Source: Flavobacterium endophyticum
GTDB lineage: Bacteria; Bacteroidota; Bacteroidia; Flavobacteriales; Flavobacteriaceae
Direction of reading: 5' to 3'
DNA: 64,000 bases
NCBI RefSeq assembly: GCF_003634455.1
Contig: NZ_RBLC01000003.1
Coordinates: forward strand, 284,286 to 348,285
The notes beneath the pieces are model-generated. The model was not told the DNA's origin. It saw only the letters and a list, made by a program, of their open reading frames with translations, and ran no database searches. Below, in pieces: positions 1 through 9,084 of this stretch. Every line of letters begins with the position of its first letter. Position 1 is the stretch's first letter. Both the position numbers and the translations under genes were made by a program.

Positions 1-540
1 GGCCATATCATCGAGTTGGTTTCTGGAGAAACCTATGAGGCCTATATCCGGAAGCACATTTTCGAAAAAGCCGGAATGTCTGATTCACGTTATGCCGATG
101 ATACCGCTATTATTAAAAACAGGGCTTACGGCTATCGCAAGAAAGACAATGCGTATGTCAACAAAGGGCGCATCAGCTTTACGATTCCGTTTTCTTCTGG
201 CTCGCTGATGGCAACCGCAGTAGATATGCTGCATTGGCAGCATGCCCTAAACAATAATCTGCTGCTGGATAAAAAGACGGCAAAAAAGGCTTTCACTAAA
301 AAAAGCTTGAACAATGGCGATCCCATTAAGTACGGCTATGGCTGGCATCTGACGGAACTGGACGGAACCGCAACGAGAGAGCATGGCGGGAGTATTTTCG
401 GCTTCAAGTCGATGGCAGTGTATATCCCAAGCGAGGATATTTATGTCATCGGATTCAGCAACTGCGACTGCAATTCGCCTACCCAACTGACCCGAGATAT
501 CGCATCGGAAGCATTGAAAGCATTTAAATCTAAACGATGA
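1..540 (+). CDS. Serine hydrolase of the beta-lactamase (class C-like) family, 3' part
   Basis: The reading frame is open from base 1, so the start and the N-terminal two thirds, including the expected SxxK nucleophile box, lie outside the window. What remains (about 179 residues) has the family's C-terminal shape: a segment EKAGMSD typical of PF00144 proteins, a GSLMATAVDMLHW helix, and REHGGSIFGF, the HxG box that replaces KTG in this family. Such proteins are usually exported peptidases or esterases rather than antibiotic-resistance enzymes; substrate cannot be told from this fragment. It ends 52 bases before purK and shows no obvious terminator. Confidence 0.8.
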   Translation, partial: GHIIELVSGETYEAYIRKHIFEKAGMSDSRYADDTAIIKNRAYGYRKKDNAYVNKGRISFTIPFSSGSLMATAVDMLHWQHALNNNLLLDKKTAKKAFTKKSLNNGDPIKYGYGWHLTELDGTATREHGGSIFGFKSMAVYIPSEDIYVIGFSNCDCNSPTQLTRDIASEALKAFKSKR

Positions 541-564
541 TATTCCATCATTCTAAAGAATGAT

Positions 565-572
565 TATCTTTG
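565..572 (+). promoter_or_regulatory. TAnnTTTG -7 box for purK
   Basis: TATCTTTG, an exact match to the Bacteroidota -7 consensus, 20 bases before the ATG at 593. It lies downstream of an in-frame ATG at 560, which argues that 593 is the true purK start. No good -33 TTTG is visible at the usual distance. Confidence 0.55.
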
Positions 573-592
573 TGGCAAACAACAACACAGCA

Positions 593-1750
593 ATGAATTA
601 CTTCTCATCCGATTTCAAGCTCGGAATACTAGGAGGCGGACAGCTTGGCAAGATGCTGCTGGCCGACACCCGAAAATTTGATATACAGACGTATGTCTTA
701 GACCCAAGTGCAGAGGCTCCCAGCCGAATGGGATGCAATAAATTCTTTCAGGGCGACCTTATGGATTTTGATACTGTTTATGAATTCGGAAAAAAGGTAG
801 ATGTCCTGACTTTTGAAATCGAGCTCGTAAATCTGGAGGCTTTGGAGAAATTAGAATCCGAAGGGTTAAAAGTCTATCCTTCTCCAAAAACATTACGCAA
901 GATCCAGAACAAAGGAAGGCAGAAAGATTTTTATACAGCAAACAGCCTGCCCACTTCCCCATTCAAAAGATTCAACGCTTTAGGAGCATTAAAAGCGGCT
1001 GTAGAAAATACTACTGTTTCCTTTCCTTTTGTATGGAAAAGTGCCGAATTCGGTTATGATGGCAACGGAGTGAAAGTCGCAAGATCTATAACGGACTTGG
1101 CGAATCTTCCCGACGTGGAATGCATTGCCGAAGACATGGTGCCGTTTAAGAATGAATTGGCCGTAATCGTAGTCCGTAACCCGAAAGGCGACATCAAGAC
1201 GTATCCTGTGGTAGAGATGGAATTTCATCCAGAAGCCAATCAGGTAGAATATGTCATCTGTCCGGCGCGCATTGACGAAAAGGTAGCTGCAAAAGCAAGA
1301 GCCATTGCCTTGCAGGTTTCTGAAGCCTTTGGACATGTAGGCTTGCTTGCAGTTGAAATGTTCCAGACAGAAGATGATACTATATTGATTAATGAAGTAG
1401 CACCGAGACCGCATAATTCTGGCCACTACAGTATTGAGGCCAGCTACACGTCGCAGTTTGAAAACCACTTAAGGGCCATCCTAGATTTGCCTTTGGGCAA
1501 CACCGACAGCAAGGTTGCAGGAATCATGGTGAATCTTGTAGGCGAAGAAGGCCATTCCGGACAAGTCGTATACCAAAACATTGAAAAGATATTAGCCATT
1601 GATGGCGTGACACCTCATATTTATGGAAAACGCGAAACAAGACCGTTCAGAAAAATGGGCCATGTGACCATCGTAAATGAAAATATAGCCGAAGCAAGAA
1701 AGACTGCAGAGGAAGTAAAAAAGCTGATACGCGTGATCAGCAACTCATAA
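593..1750 (+). CDS. purK: 5-(carboxyamino)imidazole ribonucleotide synthase (PurK)
   Basis: ATP-grasp enzyme that carboxylates aminoimidazole ribonucleotide with ATP and bicarbonate to N5-CAIR in purine synthesis; cytosolic. Residues 14-19 carry GGGQLG (the N-terminal nucleotide-fold loop). The ATP-grasp core shows FVWKSAEFGYDGNGV near residues 145-160 and INEVAPRPHNSGHYSIEA near 266-283, the substrate and metal-binding strand. At 385 residues it is full length. The start at 593 is preferred over an upstream in-frame ATG at 560, which precedes the promoter box. purE follows 27 bases downstream on the same strand, and the two catalyse consecutive steps, so one operon is likely. Confidence 0.96.
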   Translation: MNYFSSDFKLGILGGGQLGKMLLADTRKFDIQTYVLDPSAEAPSRMGCNKFFQGDLMDFDTVYEFGKKVDVLTFEIELVNLEALEKLESEGLKVYPSPKTLRKIQNKGRQKDFYTANSLPTSPFKRFNALGALKAAVENTTVSFPFVWKSAEFGYDGNGVKVARSITDLANLPDVECIAEDMVPFKNELAVIVVRNPKGDIKTYPVVEMEFHPEANQVEYVICPARIDEKVAAKARAIALQVSEAFGHVGLLAVEMFQTEDDTILINEVAPRPHNSGHYSIEASYTSQFENHLRAILDLPLGNTDSKVAGIMVNLVGEEGHSGQVVYQNIEKILAIDGVTPHIYGKRETRPFRKMGHVTIVNENIAEARKTAEEVKKLIRVISNS

Positions 1751-1777
1751 AGAATCTAAACCATTAAATCGTATACA

Positions 1778-2257
1778 ATGAAAATCGCAATCGTAATGGG
1801 AAGTGTTTCAGACATGCCAGTCATGCAAGAAGCCATCGACATACTAAAAGAATTCGGAATCGAGACGGAAGTCGATATCGTTTCGGCACACCGCACGCCA
1901 GAGAAATTGTTCGACTTCAGCAAAAATGCCCATAATCGAGGCATTGCTGTCATCATTGCTGGAGCCGGCGGAGCAGCACATTTACCGGGAATGGTAGCGT
2001 CAATGTCGCCGCTTCCTGTAATTGGAGTTCCTGTAAAATCAAGCAATTCTATCGACGGCTGGGACAGCATTCTTTCTATCCTTCAGATGCCAGGCGGCGT
2101 TCCTGTGGCAACAGTAGCCTTGAATGGCGCTAAAAACGCAGGCATATTGGCCGCACAGATTATCGGGAGTTCCGACAAATCTGTATTAGACAAAATCATC
2201 GCTTACAAAGAAAACTTAAAAGAAGGAGTCATCAAGGCTTCGGAAGGGCTGAAATAA
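1778..2257 (+). CDS. purE: N5-CAIR mutase (PurE, class I)
   Basis: Converts the N5-CAIR made by PurK to CAIR. The 159-residue protein has the class I signature: MGSVSDMPVM at residues 7-16 (phosphate-binding loop), SAHRTPEKL with the catalytic His near residue 45, and AGAGGAAHLPGMVA, the glycine-rich active-site segment. Length is normal for a single-domain octameric PurE. It sits 27 bases after purK, and a strong hairpin terminator follows at 2280, so the operon probably ends here. Confidence 0.97.
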   Translation: MKIAIVMGSVSDMPVMQEAIDILKEFGIETEVDIVSAHRTPEKLFDFSKNAHNRGIAVIIAGAGGAAHLPGMVASMSPLPVIGVPVKSSNSIDGWDSILSILQMPGGVPVATVALNGAKNAGILAAQIIGSSDKSVLDKIIAYKENLKEGVIKASEGLK

Positions 2258-2279
2258 TAATGCGACAGTATTTTAAAGG

Positions 2280-2315
2280 ATCAGGTCCAGCTATAAAGCA
2301 AGGGCCTGATTTTTT
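2280..2315 (+). terminator. Rho-independent terminator after purE
   Basis: ATCAGGTCC (2280-2288) pairs with GGGCCTGAT (2302-2310), with one G-T wobble, and is followed by TTTTTG. It lies 22 bases after the purE stop. Confidence 0.8.
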
Positions 2316-2368
2316 GTTTTAAACGGTAACGTTTTCATAACGGCATAGGTATTTATCGATCAATTTTA

Positions 2369-2376
2369 TACTTTTG
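2369..2376 (+). promoter_or_regulatory. TAnnTTTG -7 box for the M3 peptidase
   Basis: TACTTTTG matches the consensus and would give a leader of about 70 bases before the ATG at 2454. No clear -33 box is seen. Confidence 0.4.
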
Positions 2377-2453
2377 AAAACAGCATGCCGAGAGATAATT
2401 TTCGTGCCTAAAAAAACATATTCTCTATTCTCAAAATATTAAAAAGACCTTAT

Positions 2454-4481
2454 ATGTCAGTCCTTACAAAAAAATTTACGACAAAATACGATACAGCACC
2501 TTTCTCCCAAATCAAGAATGATGATTTTCTTCCTGCCTTCCAAGAGGCTATTGCAGATGCCAAAAAAGAAATAGACGAGATTGTCAATAATCCAGAAGAG
2601 CCTACTTTTGAAAACACTATAGAAGCCATGGCTTTTAGCGGTGCTACGTTAGACAGGATATCGAATATTTTCTTTAACCTGCATTCGGCCGAAACCAACG
2701 ACGAGCTTCAAAAGATAGCACAGGAAGTTTCTCCCCTATTATCTGAATTTGGGAATGACATCCGACTTAATGCCGACTTATTCAAAAAGGTCAAGGCCGT
2801 ATATGACAATAAAAATAACCTCTCTCTCACGGCAGAACAGGATACCTTGCTCGACAAGCAGTACAAAAGCTTTTCGCGAAATGGGGCCAATCTATCTGAA
2901 GACAAAAAAAGCGAATTGCGTGAAATCGATAAGGAACTTTCGCGATTGAGCTTGGAATTCGGAGAAAATGTACTGTCGGAAACACATGCTTTCCAGCTTC
3001 ATATTACCGATGAAAAAGACCTTTCCGGATTACCAGAAGGAACGATAGAAGCTGCCAGAGAACTGGCCCAAAGCCAAGAAAAAGAAGGCTGGGTTTTTAC
3101 GCTGGATTATCCGAGTTATGTGCCTTTTGTGACGTATGCAGATAACAGGGAACTGCGCAAGAAGATGGCAGTTGCCTTCGGCTCTAAAGGCTTCCAGAAA
3201 AATGAATATGACAATCAGGAAATTGTTTTGCAGATTGCCAAGCTTCGCTATGAAAGAGCCAAGCTTTTAGGTTATGCTTCGCATGCGCATTTCGTGCTCG
3301 AAGAAAGAATGGCAGAAAGTCCTGAAAAAGTAACTACCTTCCTTAATGACTTGCTCGCAAAAGCACGACCTGCGGCCGAAAAAGAATTCAAACAGCTGAC
3401 AAATTTTGCTAAGGAACTAGACGGCATTGAGCAGTTGGAAAAATGGGACGGCGCCTACTATTCTGAAAAGCTGAAACAGCAGTTGTTCAATCTGGACGAT
3501 GAAAAGCTAAAGCCTTATTTCAAACTAGAAAATGTATTGGAGGGTGCTTTTACTGTGGCCGGACGATTATATGGGCTGACGTTTGTAGAAATAAATGATA
3601 TCGAGAAATACCATCCTGATGTAAGAACGTATGAAGTAAAAGACGTTGCTGGCAATCTCGTTTCTATTTTTTATGCGGATTTCTTTCCGAGAAAAGGGAA
3701 AAGAAATGGTGCATGGATGACGTCTTTCAAATCGCAATATGTTTTAGGCGGTGTCAACGAAAGACCGCATGTTTCTATCGTATGCAACTTTACAAAGCCT
3801 ACAGAAACCAAACCTTCTTTATTGACTTTTAATGAAGTGACTACTTTATTCCATGAGTTCGGACATGCTTTGCACGGGATGCTGGCGGATACGGTTTATC
3901 CTAGCTTATCGGGTACCAGCGTGTATTGGGACTTTGTGGAATTGCCAAGTCAGATTTTCGAAAATTGGTGTTATGAGCCGGAAGCACTGGCTTTGTTCGC
4001 GCGCCATTATCAAACCGGAGAAGTTATTCCTACGGAATACATCCAGAAAATAAAAGAAAGCGCTAGTTTCCAAGAAGGCATAGCCACTATGAGACAGTTG
4101 AGCTTCGGCTTGCTTGACATGGGATGGCATGGTCAGGATCCTACGTTTATCAAAGATGTAAAGGAATTTGAGAATGAGCAGTTTGCCTCGACGAAGCTGT
4201 ATCCGGATATAAAAGAAAATGCTATGAGCACTGCTTTTTCACATATTTTCCAAGGCGGCTATTCCTCTGGATATTACAGCTACAAATGGGCTGAGGTATT
4301 GGATGCGGATGCTTTTGAGTATTTTAAAGAACAGGGAATATTTAGTCCGGAAGTGGCTACTAAGTTCAAAGAAAATGTCCTTTCTAAAGGCGGAACGGAG
4401 CATCCAATGATTTTATACAAGAGATTTAGAGGCAATGAGCCAAAACCTGACGCACTGCTCAAAAGAGCAGGACTGCTTTAG
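2454..4481 (+). CDS. M3 family zinc metallopeptidase (oligopeptidase / peptidyl-dipeptidase type)
   Basis: Thimet-oligopeptidase-clan enzyme of 675 residues that would cleave short peptides, probably in the cytosol because no signal peptide is visible (the protein starts MSVLTKKFTTKYDTAPFSQI). The zinc site is intact: HEFGH at residues 467-471 inside FHEFGHALHG, and the third ligand E496 in DFVELPSQ. C-terminal FQGGYSSGYYSYKWAEVLDAD is the conserved substrate-binding Tyr/Gly segment of the family. It could be named dcp or prlC; choosing would need a family tree. It is flanked by terminators on both sides and is probably monocistronic. Confidence 0.93.
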   Translation: MSVLTKKFTTKYDTAPFSQIKNDDFLPAFQEAIADAKKEIDEIVNNPEEPTFENTIEAMAFSGATLDRISNIFFNLHSAETNDELQKIAQEVSPLLSEFGNDIRLNADLFKKVKAVYDNKNNLSLTAEQDTLLDKQYKSFSRNGANLSEDKKSELREIDKELSRLSLEFGENVLSETHAFQLHITDEKDLSGLPEGTIEAARELAQSQEKEGWVFTLDYPSYVPFVTYADNRELRKKMAVAFGSKGFQKNEYDNQEIVLQIAKLRYERAKLLGYASHAHFVLEERMAESPEKVTTFLNDLLAKARPAAEKEFKQLTNFAKELDGIEQLEKWDGAYYSEKLKQQLFNLDDEKLKPYFKLENVLEGAFTVAGRLYGLTFVEINDIEKYHPDVRTYEVKDVAGNLVSIFYADFFPRKGKRNGAWMTSFKSQYVLGGVNERPHVSIVCNFTKPTETKPSLLTFNEVTTLFHEFGHALHGMLADTVYPSLSGTSVYWDFVELPSQIFENWCYEPEALALFARHYQTGEVIPTEYIQKIKESASFQEGIATMRQLSFGLLDMGWHGQDPTFIKDVKEFENEQFASTKLYPDIKENAMSTAFSHIFQGGYSSGYYSYKWAEVLDADAFEYFKEQGIFSPEVATKFKENVLSKGGTEHPMILYKRFRGNEPKPDALLKRAGLL

Positions 4482-4509
4482 TTTTTAATTATTTGATTTT
4501 AAAATATTT

Positions 4510-4544
4510 GGGATTGCCAGTAAAATAAGGCAATCCCTTTTTTT
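4510..4544 (+). terminator. Rho-independent terminator after the M3 peptidase
   Basis: Perfect stem GGGATTGCC (4510-4518) / GGCAATCCC (4529-4537) followed by seven T residues, 28 bases after the stop. Confidence 0.88.
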
Positions 4545-4565
4545 ATTCTATACTTTAACTTTTGG

Positions 4566-4585
4566 AATTATGGAAATCCATAATT
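4566..4585. promoter_or_regulatory. Perfect 20-bp palindrome upstream of the type B surface protein
   Basis: AATTATGGA, two A residues, then TCCATAATT. The right half-site lies where a -33 element would sit relative to the TATATTTG box at 4603-4610. This makes it a candidate operator; a hairpin role is less likely because the full stem leaves a two-base loop. Confidence 0.4.
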
Positions 4586-4602
4586 TTTCTTACAGTTTTT
4601 CA

Positions 4603-4610
4603 TATATTTG
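4603..4610 (+). promoter_or_regulatory. TAnnTTTG -7 box for the type B surface protein
   Basis: TATATTTG, exact consensus, 22 bases before the ATG at 4633. Confidence 0.55.
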
Positions 4611-4632
4611 ATACCTTTCTTAACTTCTTTTT

Positions 4633-7600
4633 ATGAAAAAACTTTACCAGAACTTTATCTTTGCGTTAATTTTTTCCTTGAATGTAATCAGCTCCTACGG
4701 GCAGCTACCAGATTTCACTCTTACGGTCACATCAGCTGATGAGACTTGTAATAGAAACGGAATGCTTTCCTTTACAGTAAGCGGGACACATCCCAATGCT
4801 AACATTATCTATACTATTTACAAGCTGCCGAACACAACCTCTCCGTACGCAACAGTGAGCACAAATACCTTGTCGGGTCTTGTTGGAGGTACATATAGGG
4901 TCATTGCTACCCAAACCTTGGGAACCGAAAGCAATAGCAAGCAGCAGGATGCCGTCATCAACAGCACGGTCACTGCATTACAATTCAACATGACATACAG
5001 TGATATTCCCTGTAGTCTTAATAGGAACATCAATGTTATTGTTACTTCAGGAAATCCCACAGGATATGAAATTATAGCAGGACCTATTATAAAGCCGCGA
5101 CAGCCATCTAATGTTTTTACCAATCTTGTAGCCGGAAATTACCTTATCAAAGTATATGATTCTTGTGGCAATGCGGTAACACGATCGTATACTTTAGTGA
5201 CGCCTGAAAGTATATCAAATCCGCTTGCTATTTCGGAACATTTAGTTCCAGGTCCAGAATTGTCTGCGTGCAGCTCGGTTGGAGTGAGACATGTATTAAG
5301 CGTCAATCCAGACTATATCATCAATTATCCCCTTACCATTGTATATACTATTTATCCGCCGGGCGGCGGCGCACCGATCATAAGAACTTTTACTATCAAC
5401 AGAATTGAAGATTTTACTTCATCCGACCTTACATCTAACCCAAATACTTACGGTTTTGAGGCCGACTTGCCTTATTACGATCAACCTTACAGCTATAATT
5501 TATTGATTACAGATGCCTGCGGCAATCAATTCCAAAAAGAAAGTAATCAAGTCACTGAAATGTATGAAGCATCCATACAAACGCAAATCAACAACTGTGG
5601 CATAAAAACATTTTCTGTCAAAGCATCAAATTTCGTCTACCCTATTACGGTGCAATTTCTTTCTGCTCCAGCTGGTTTTAATCCGAATCTCTATAACCCA
5701 TCGCATCCTACTTTTTTTAGCGATCCGACGTATGGAAATACTACAAATATACTTCCCGAAGGCAGTTATCTGGTTAGGGTAACGGATGCCTGCGGAAGAA
5801 CAGATACCGCTGAGGTAAATATTGTCCATGAAACCACAGCCGAAGTGACAGCAACGGGCTCTTGCGGTGCTTCAGGAACTATTAGCGGAGAAATTTTGGG
5901 CTCCGATATTGTTTCTGCCACTATACAAATTGCTCCTTCAGATTTTGCTTTTCCTACGCCTTATAACGTCAATGCTTATATTCAGCCAGATGGAACTATT
6001 TTTATCTCGGGCATACTGGTCCCTGGCCAATATACTATCATTCTTTATGATGATTGTGGAAATTCTTATACAAAACCCATAACGGTACCTCCCGCCAGTT
6101 CCAATGTTCCGAGAGTTAATTATCTAGGAGGATGTGCTCCTAGTTTCGGTTCAGTCTATATTGGAGGCGCACAGGATGTGCAGTTGTTAGACGCAGAGTT
6201 CATAACAGTACCAAGTACTTATAGCGGTCCTATGAATGTCTCTAGCAATATCCGGGGAGCCTATTTTATGATGAGCTCGCTTCCGGTCGGGACTTATCGC
6301 ATCAAGATCAAAGATTCCTGTAATTCCGAGTATATACTGACGCTACAGATTAAGGAATACATTGGAAATACAACTTTTGAAATTGTTGAAGGATGTTCTT
6401 CGTTTAATTTCAAGATCAACCATACTAACAACAACGGCTCTTTTCCAAATCTTGGGTATTGGTTGCAGAAATTCAATCCGGTAACCGGCCAATGGGGACA
6501 TCCGAACACCAATGTAGCCTATCCAGAAAACACTACTCCAAATGGTAATAACTCAATTACTATTGCCAACAATGCTTGGAATCTGAATTTAGCTATCGGA
6601 GGGCGCTTCAGAGTTCTAACTGCATCATCTATTTATGGTAGCGTGGGCGTTAGCAGCAATTGCTTATTTGTAATCAAAGAATTTGAGACAGGAAGCCTTC
6701 CAGAAATAAAGGGAGCCTTAAATTTTTCATGTTCAGGCACGCTTTCTGATGTATTATTAAATGTAGAAGGTGAAGGAAATTATGCTTTTAGCATCATTAA
6801 AAAAAATGACGTCCCTTTTAATTTTTCAAATGGCAACAGTCCTTTATTTACAGATTTAGAATCTGCAGTATACGTCTTTCAAATAGTTGACGAATGCCAA
6901 AACACAAGCACTTATACTCATGACGTGACAACGCCATTTGTCTTTTCTATAGCAGCCACATTATGCGACGGACAGAACAGCAGTCTTTCTGTTCCGAATT
7001 TCCCTTACTTGCAATACAGATGGTATAAGCAAGGTGCCGAAAACGTTACATTGAGCACAAATGCCAGCCTCAGCTTTAATCCTTTAAATGTCAGCACTAA
7101 TTCTGGTATTTATCATGTAGCTGTCACCTATCCTGCAGAACCTGATTCATGCTTGAACCAGACTTTGAGCTACGAAATCAATGCAGGAATACAGCCAAAT
7201 GCAGGAGAAGACAATACGGTTAATATATGCGACATTCCACCTTCTATCAACTTATTTGACTATCTATTAGATAATGCAGACCGAAACGGTACTTGGGAGC
7301 AAATCACTCCAGTCGGAACTCTTTCTGCCAACGTATGGAGTACAGAAGGCGCCCAACAGGGTTCTACTTATTATTTTAGCTATGTTGTAAATGGTTTCTG
7401 CGGCGTAGAGGATGAAGCCATAATAGCGATTCATTTCCTCAATATCTTACCTGCTCCTATTATCAATAGTATAGGGCCAGTTTGTGTCGGAGCTCCGATA
7501 AATCTGAGAATCCAGAATCCGAATATTCTTTACCATTATGTTTGGTCGGGACCTAACGGATTTACGGCAACGGGCATCGCTCCAGTGTTTCCTAATGCGA

Positions 7601-8436
7601 CCGTAGCCATGTCGGGAACTTATTCTGTCACGGCCAATCTAGTGAATTGTCCGTCGCAGCCCGTAACATTTGAATTGGTTGTGACGCCATTGCCGGAATT
7701 CCATTTCGCTAACGAAAACAACAGAATCTGTTCCGGACAAGAAATTTCGCTAAAAGTTGTTCCTGATAATTTTAACGAATTACAAGCTTCTTACCTCTGG
7801 AGCAATGAAGCCGGAGAAGTCATCGGAGGAAATTTTGCAGAAGTTGAAGTAAACGAACCCGGATTATATAACGTACTTGTTGATGTAGACGGCTGTACAT
7901 TTTCGAAAGCAATTGAAGTTGAGGAAAACACAGATACTTTCTCCGTAGGAGCCGAGGCAAAATGTGAAGACGACCACTATATGCTTTCTGCCTATGCAAT
8001 CGATAATTCTTTTAACGAGTCAACCGCTAGCTATGTGTGGACAGGCCCAAATAATTTTTATGCCACGACGCAATCTACAGACATTACTGGATTAGAGTCA
8101 GGAACTTATACTGTCGTAGTCACAAATGAGGAAGGATGTTCTGAAACCATATCAATTCCTGTTGAAAAAAGCTATTGCAAGATTCCGAAAGGAGTTTCTC
8201 CTAATGGAGATAATGATAACGACACATGGAATTTGGCCGGACTCGACATCTTGAGGGTAAAAATCTTTAACCGTTACGGAATGGAAGTCTATGAGATGAA
8301 CAACTACGTAAACCAATGGCATGGCCAATGTTCTGATGGAAAATTATTGCCAACAGCAACCTATTACTACTATATCTCTTTCCGAAACGGAAAAGAAAAA
8401 ACCGGATGGGTCTATCTGAATCGAGAAGTGCATTGA
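4633..8436 (+). CDS. Large secreted surface protein with T9SS type B (gliding motility-associated) C-terminal domain
   Basis: A 1267-residue exported protein. Residues 1-23 form a signal peptide ending near SSYGQ. The body is a series of Ig/SprB-like beta modules; six end in related motifs (VYDSCGN, ITDACGN, VTDACGR, LYDDCGN, IKDSCNS, IVDECQN), and two PKD-like modules contain YVWSGPNGF and YVWTGPNNF. The end, from about residue 1180, is the gliding motility-associated domain: IPKGVSPNGDNDNDTWNLAG, then VKIFNRYGMEVYE and LPTATYYYYI. Known type B proteins such as SprB and RemA are secreted by T9SS and often attached at the surface. It may be an adhesin; no catalytic domain is evident. It has its own promoter box and a following terminator. 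Confidence 0.9.
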   Translation: MKKLYQNFIFALIFSLNVISSYGQLPDFTLTVTSADETCNRNGMLSFTVSGTHPNANIIYTIYKLPNTTSPYATVSTNTLSGLVGGTYRVIATQTLGTESNSKQQDAVINSTVTALQFNMTYSDIPCSLNRNINVIVTSGNPTGYEIIAGPIIKPRQPSNVFTNLVAGNYLIKVYDSCGNAVTRSYTLVTPESISNPLAISEHLVPGPELSACSSVGVRHVLSVNPDYIINYPLTIVYTIYPPGGGAPIIRTFTINRIEDFTSSDLTSNPNTYGFEADLPYYDQPYSYNLLITDACGNQFQKESNQVTEMYEASIQTQINNCGIKTFSVKASNFVYPITVQFLSAPAGFNPNLYNPSHPTFFSDPTYGNTTNILPEGSYLVRVTDACGRTDTAEVNIVHETTAEVTATGSCGASGTISGEILGSDIVSATIQIAPSDFAFPTPYNVNAYIQPDGTIFISGILVPGQYTIILYDDCGNSYTKPITVPPASSNVPRVNYLGGCAPSFGSVYIGGAQDVQLLDAEFITVPSTYSGPMNVSSNIRGAYFMMSSLPVGTYRIKIKDSCNSEYILTLQIKEYIGNTTFEIVEGCSSFNFKINHTNNNGSFPNLGYWLQKFNPVTGQWGHPNTNVAYPENTTPNGNNSITIANNAWNLNLAIGGRFRVLTASSIYGSVGVSSNCLFVIKEFETGSLPEIKGALNFSCSGTLSDVLLNVEGEGNYAFSIIKKNDVPFNFSNGNSPLFTDLESAVYVFQIVDECQNTSTYTHDVTTPFVFSIAATLCDGQNSSLSVPNFPYLQYRWYKQGAENVTLSTNASLSFNPLNVSTNSGIYHVAVTYPAEPDSCLNQTLSYEINAGIQPNAGEDNTVNICDIPPSINLFDYLLDNADRNGTWEQITPVGTLSANVWSTEGAQQGSTYYFSYVVNGFCGVEDEAIIAIHFLNILPAPIINSIGPVCVGAPINLRIQNPNILYHYVWSGPNGFTATGIAPVFPNATVAMSGTYSVTANLVNCPSQPVTFELVVTPLPEFHFANENNRICSGQEISLKVVPDNFNELQASYLWSNEAGEVIGGNFAEVEVNEPGLYNVLVDVDGCTFSKAIEVEENTDTFSVGAEAKCEDDHYMLSAYAIDNSFNESTASYVWTGPNNFYATTQSTDITGLESGTYTVVVTNEEGCSETISIPVEKSYCKIPKGVSPNGDNDNDTWNLAGLDILRVKIFNRYGMEVYEMNNYVNQWHGQCSDGKLLPTATYYYYISFRNGKEKTGWVYLNREVH

Positions 8437-8455
8437 TAACTTTTTGACACAAAAT

Positions 8456-8488
8456 AAAAGGTTGCCAGTAGCTGCTGGCAGCCTTTTT
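8456..8488 (+). terminator. Rho-independent terminator after the type B surface protein
   Basis: GGTTGCCAG (8460-8468) pairs with CTGGCAGCC (8475-8483), one wobble, followed by TTTTT. Confidence 0.85.
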
Positions 8489-8516
8489 AATTTGAAAATG
8501 ATAGAAGATAAAATAT

Positions 8517-8536
8517 CTTTCAATTATTTTTGAAAG
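8517..8536. promoter_or_regulatory. Palindrome CTTTCA-N8-TGAAAG, candidate operator of the GbsR-family gene
   Basis: A 6-8-6 inverted repeat that overlaps the -33 element of the downstream promoter. The same architecture recurs at 9085-9104 in front of the next gene, and both copies continue with GTTTAAAA on the right. It is well placed for autorepression by the encoded winged-helix regulator. Confidence 0.45.
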
Positions 8537-8560
8537 TTTAAAAATATATTCTTACCTTTG
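8527..8560 (+). promoter_or_regulatory. Bacteroidota-type promoter of the GbsR-family gene
   Basis: TTTTTG (8527-8532), a 20-base spacer, then TACCTTTG (8553-8560): both boxes fit consensus. The ATG at 8565 is only four bases beyond the -7 box, so transcription should start at or next to the start codon, giving a leaderless message. Confidence 0.65.
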
Positions 8561-8564
8561 GACT

Positions 8565-9068
8565 ATGGAATTCAAGGAAGCAAAAAACAAATTCATTCAG
8601 ACGTGGGGAGCATTAGGCTCACAATGGGGCATAAACAAAACGATGGCTCAAATTCATGCACTGCTGATGGTTTCTCCAGAACCGCTTTCTATGGAAGACA
8701 TCATGGAAGAATTATTGATTTCTAGAGGAAATGCCAGCATGAACCTCCGTGCCTTGATGGACTGGGGTATCGTGTACAAAGAATACAAATCGGGCGAACG
8801 AAAAGAATTTTTTACAGCCGAAAAAGACCTAGATGAATTGGCCGTAAAAATTGCACAAGAAAGAAGCAAAAGAGAAATCAAGCCAGCCTTAAGAGTCTTA
8901 AAAGACGTCTCTTCTATCAAAGGAAACGAAACCAAAGAAACAAAGCATTTTGTAGATCAGACCTCCAAACTATACGATTTTGTTTTAAAAGCCGACAATA
9001 TGATTGACAAAGTAACTGAGTTTAAAGACAATTGGATTGGCCGTTTGGTTATGAAAATCATGAAGTAA
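8565..9068 (+). CDS. GbsR/MarR-family winged-helix transcriptional regulator
   Basis: A 167-residue DNA-binding protein. The N-terminal FIQTWGALGSQWGINKTMAQ and the following EPLSMEDIMEELLISRGNAS / LRALMDWGIVYKEYKSGERK are the recognisable GbsR-type winged helix-turn-helix (residues about 9-85), followed by a helical C-terminal part. GbsR homologues in other bacteria control osmoprotectant or efflux genes; the target here is more likely the two genes downstream, which share a palindrome with this gene's promoter. The start at 8565 is supported by the family's N-terminus even though it leaves almost no leader. Confidence 0.88.
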   Translation: MEFKEAKNKFIQTWGALGSQWGINKTMAQIHALLMVSPEPLSMEDIMEELLISRGNASMNLRALMDWGIVYKEYKSGERKEFFTAEKDLDELAVKIAQERSKREIKPALRVLKDVSSIKGNETKETKHFVDQTSKLYDFVLKADNMIDKVTEFKDNWIGRLVMKIMK

Positions 9069-9084
9069 AAAAATTTAATTAAAA

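Noticed and set aside
1..540. Beta-lactam resistance gene
   Set aside because: Only the C-terminal part is visible and the HGG box fits general serine hydrolases of PF00144.
560..592. Upstream ATG at 560 as purK start
   Set aside because: It precedes the exact TAnnTTTG box at 565-572 and adds residues absent from the family.
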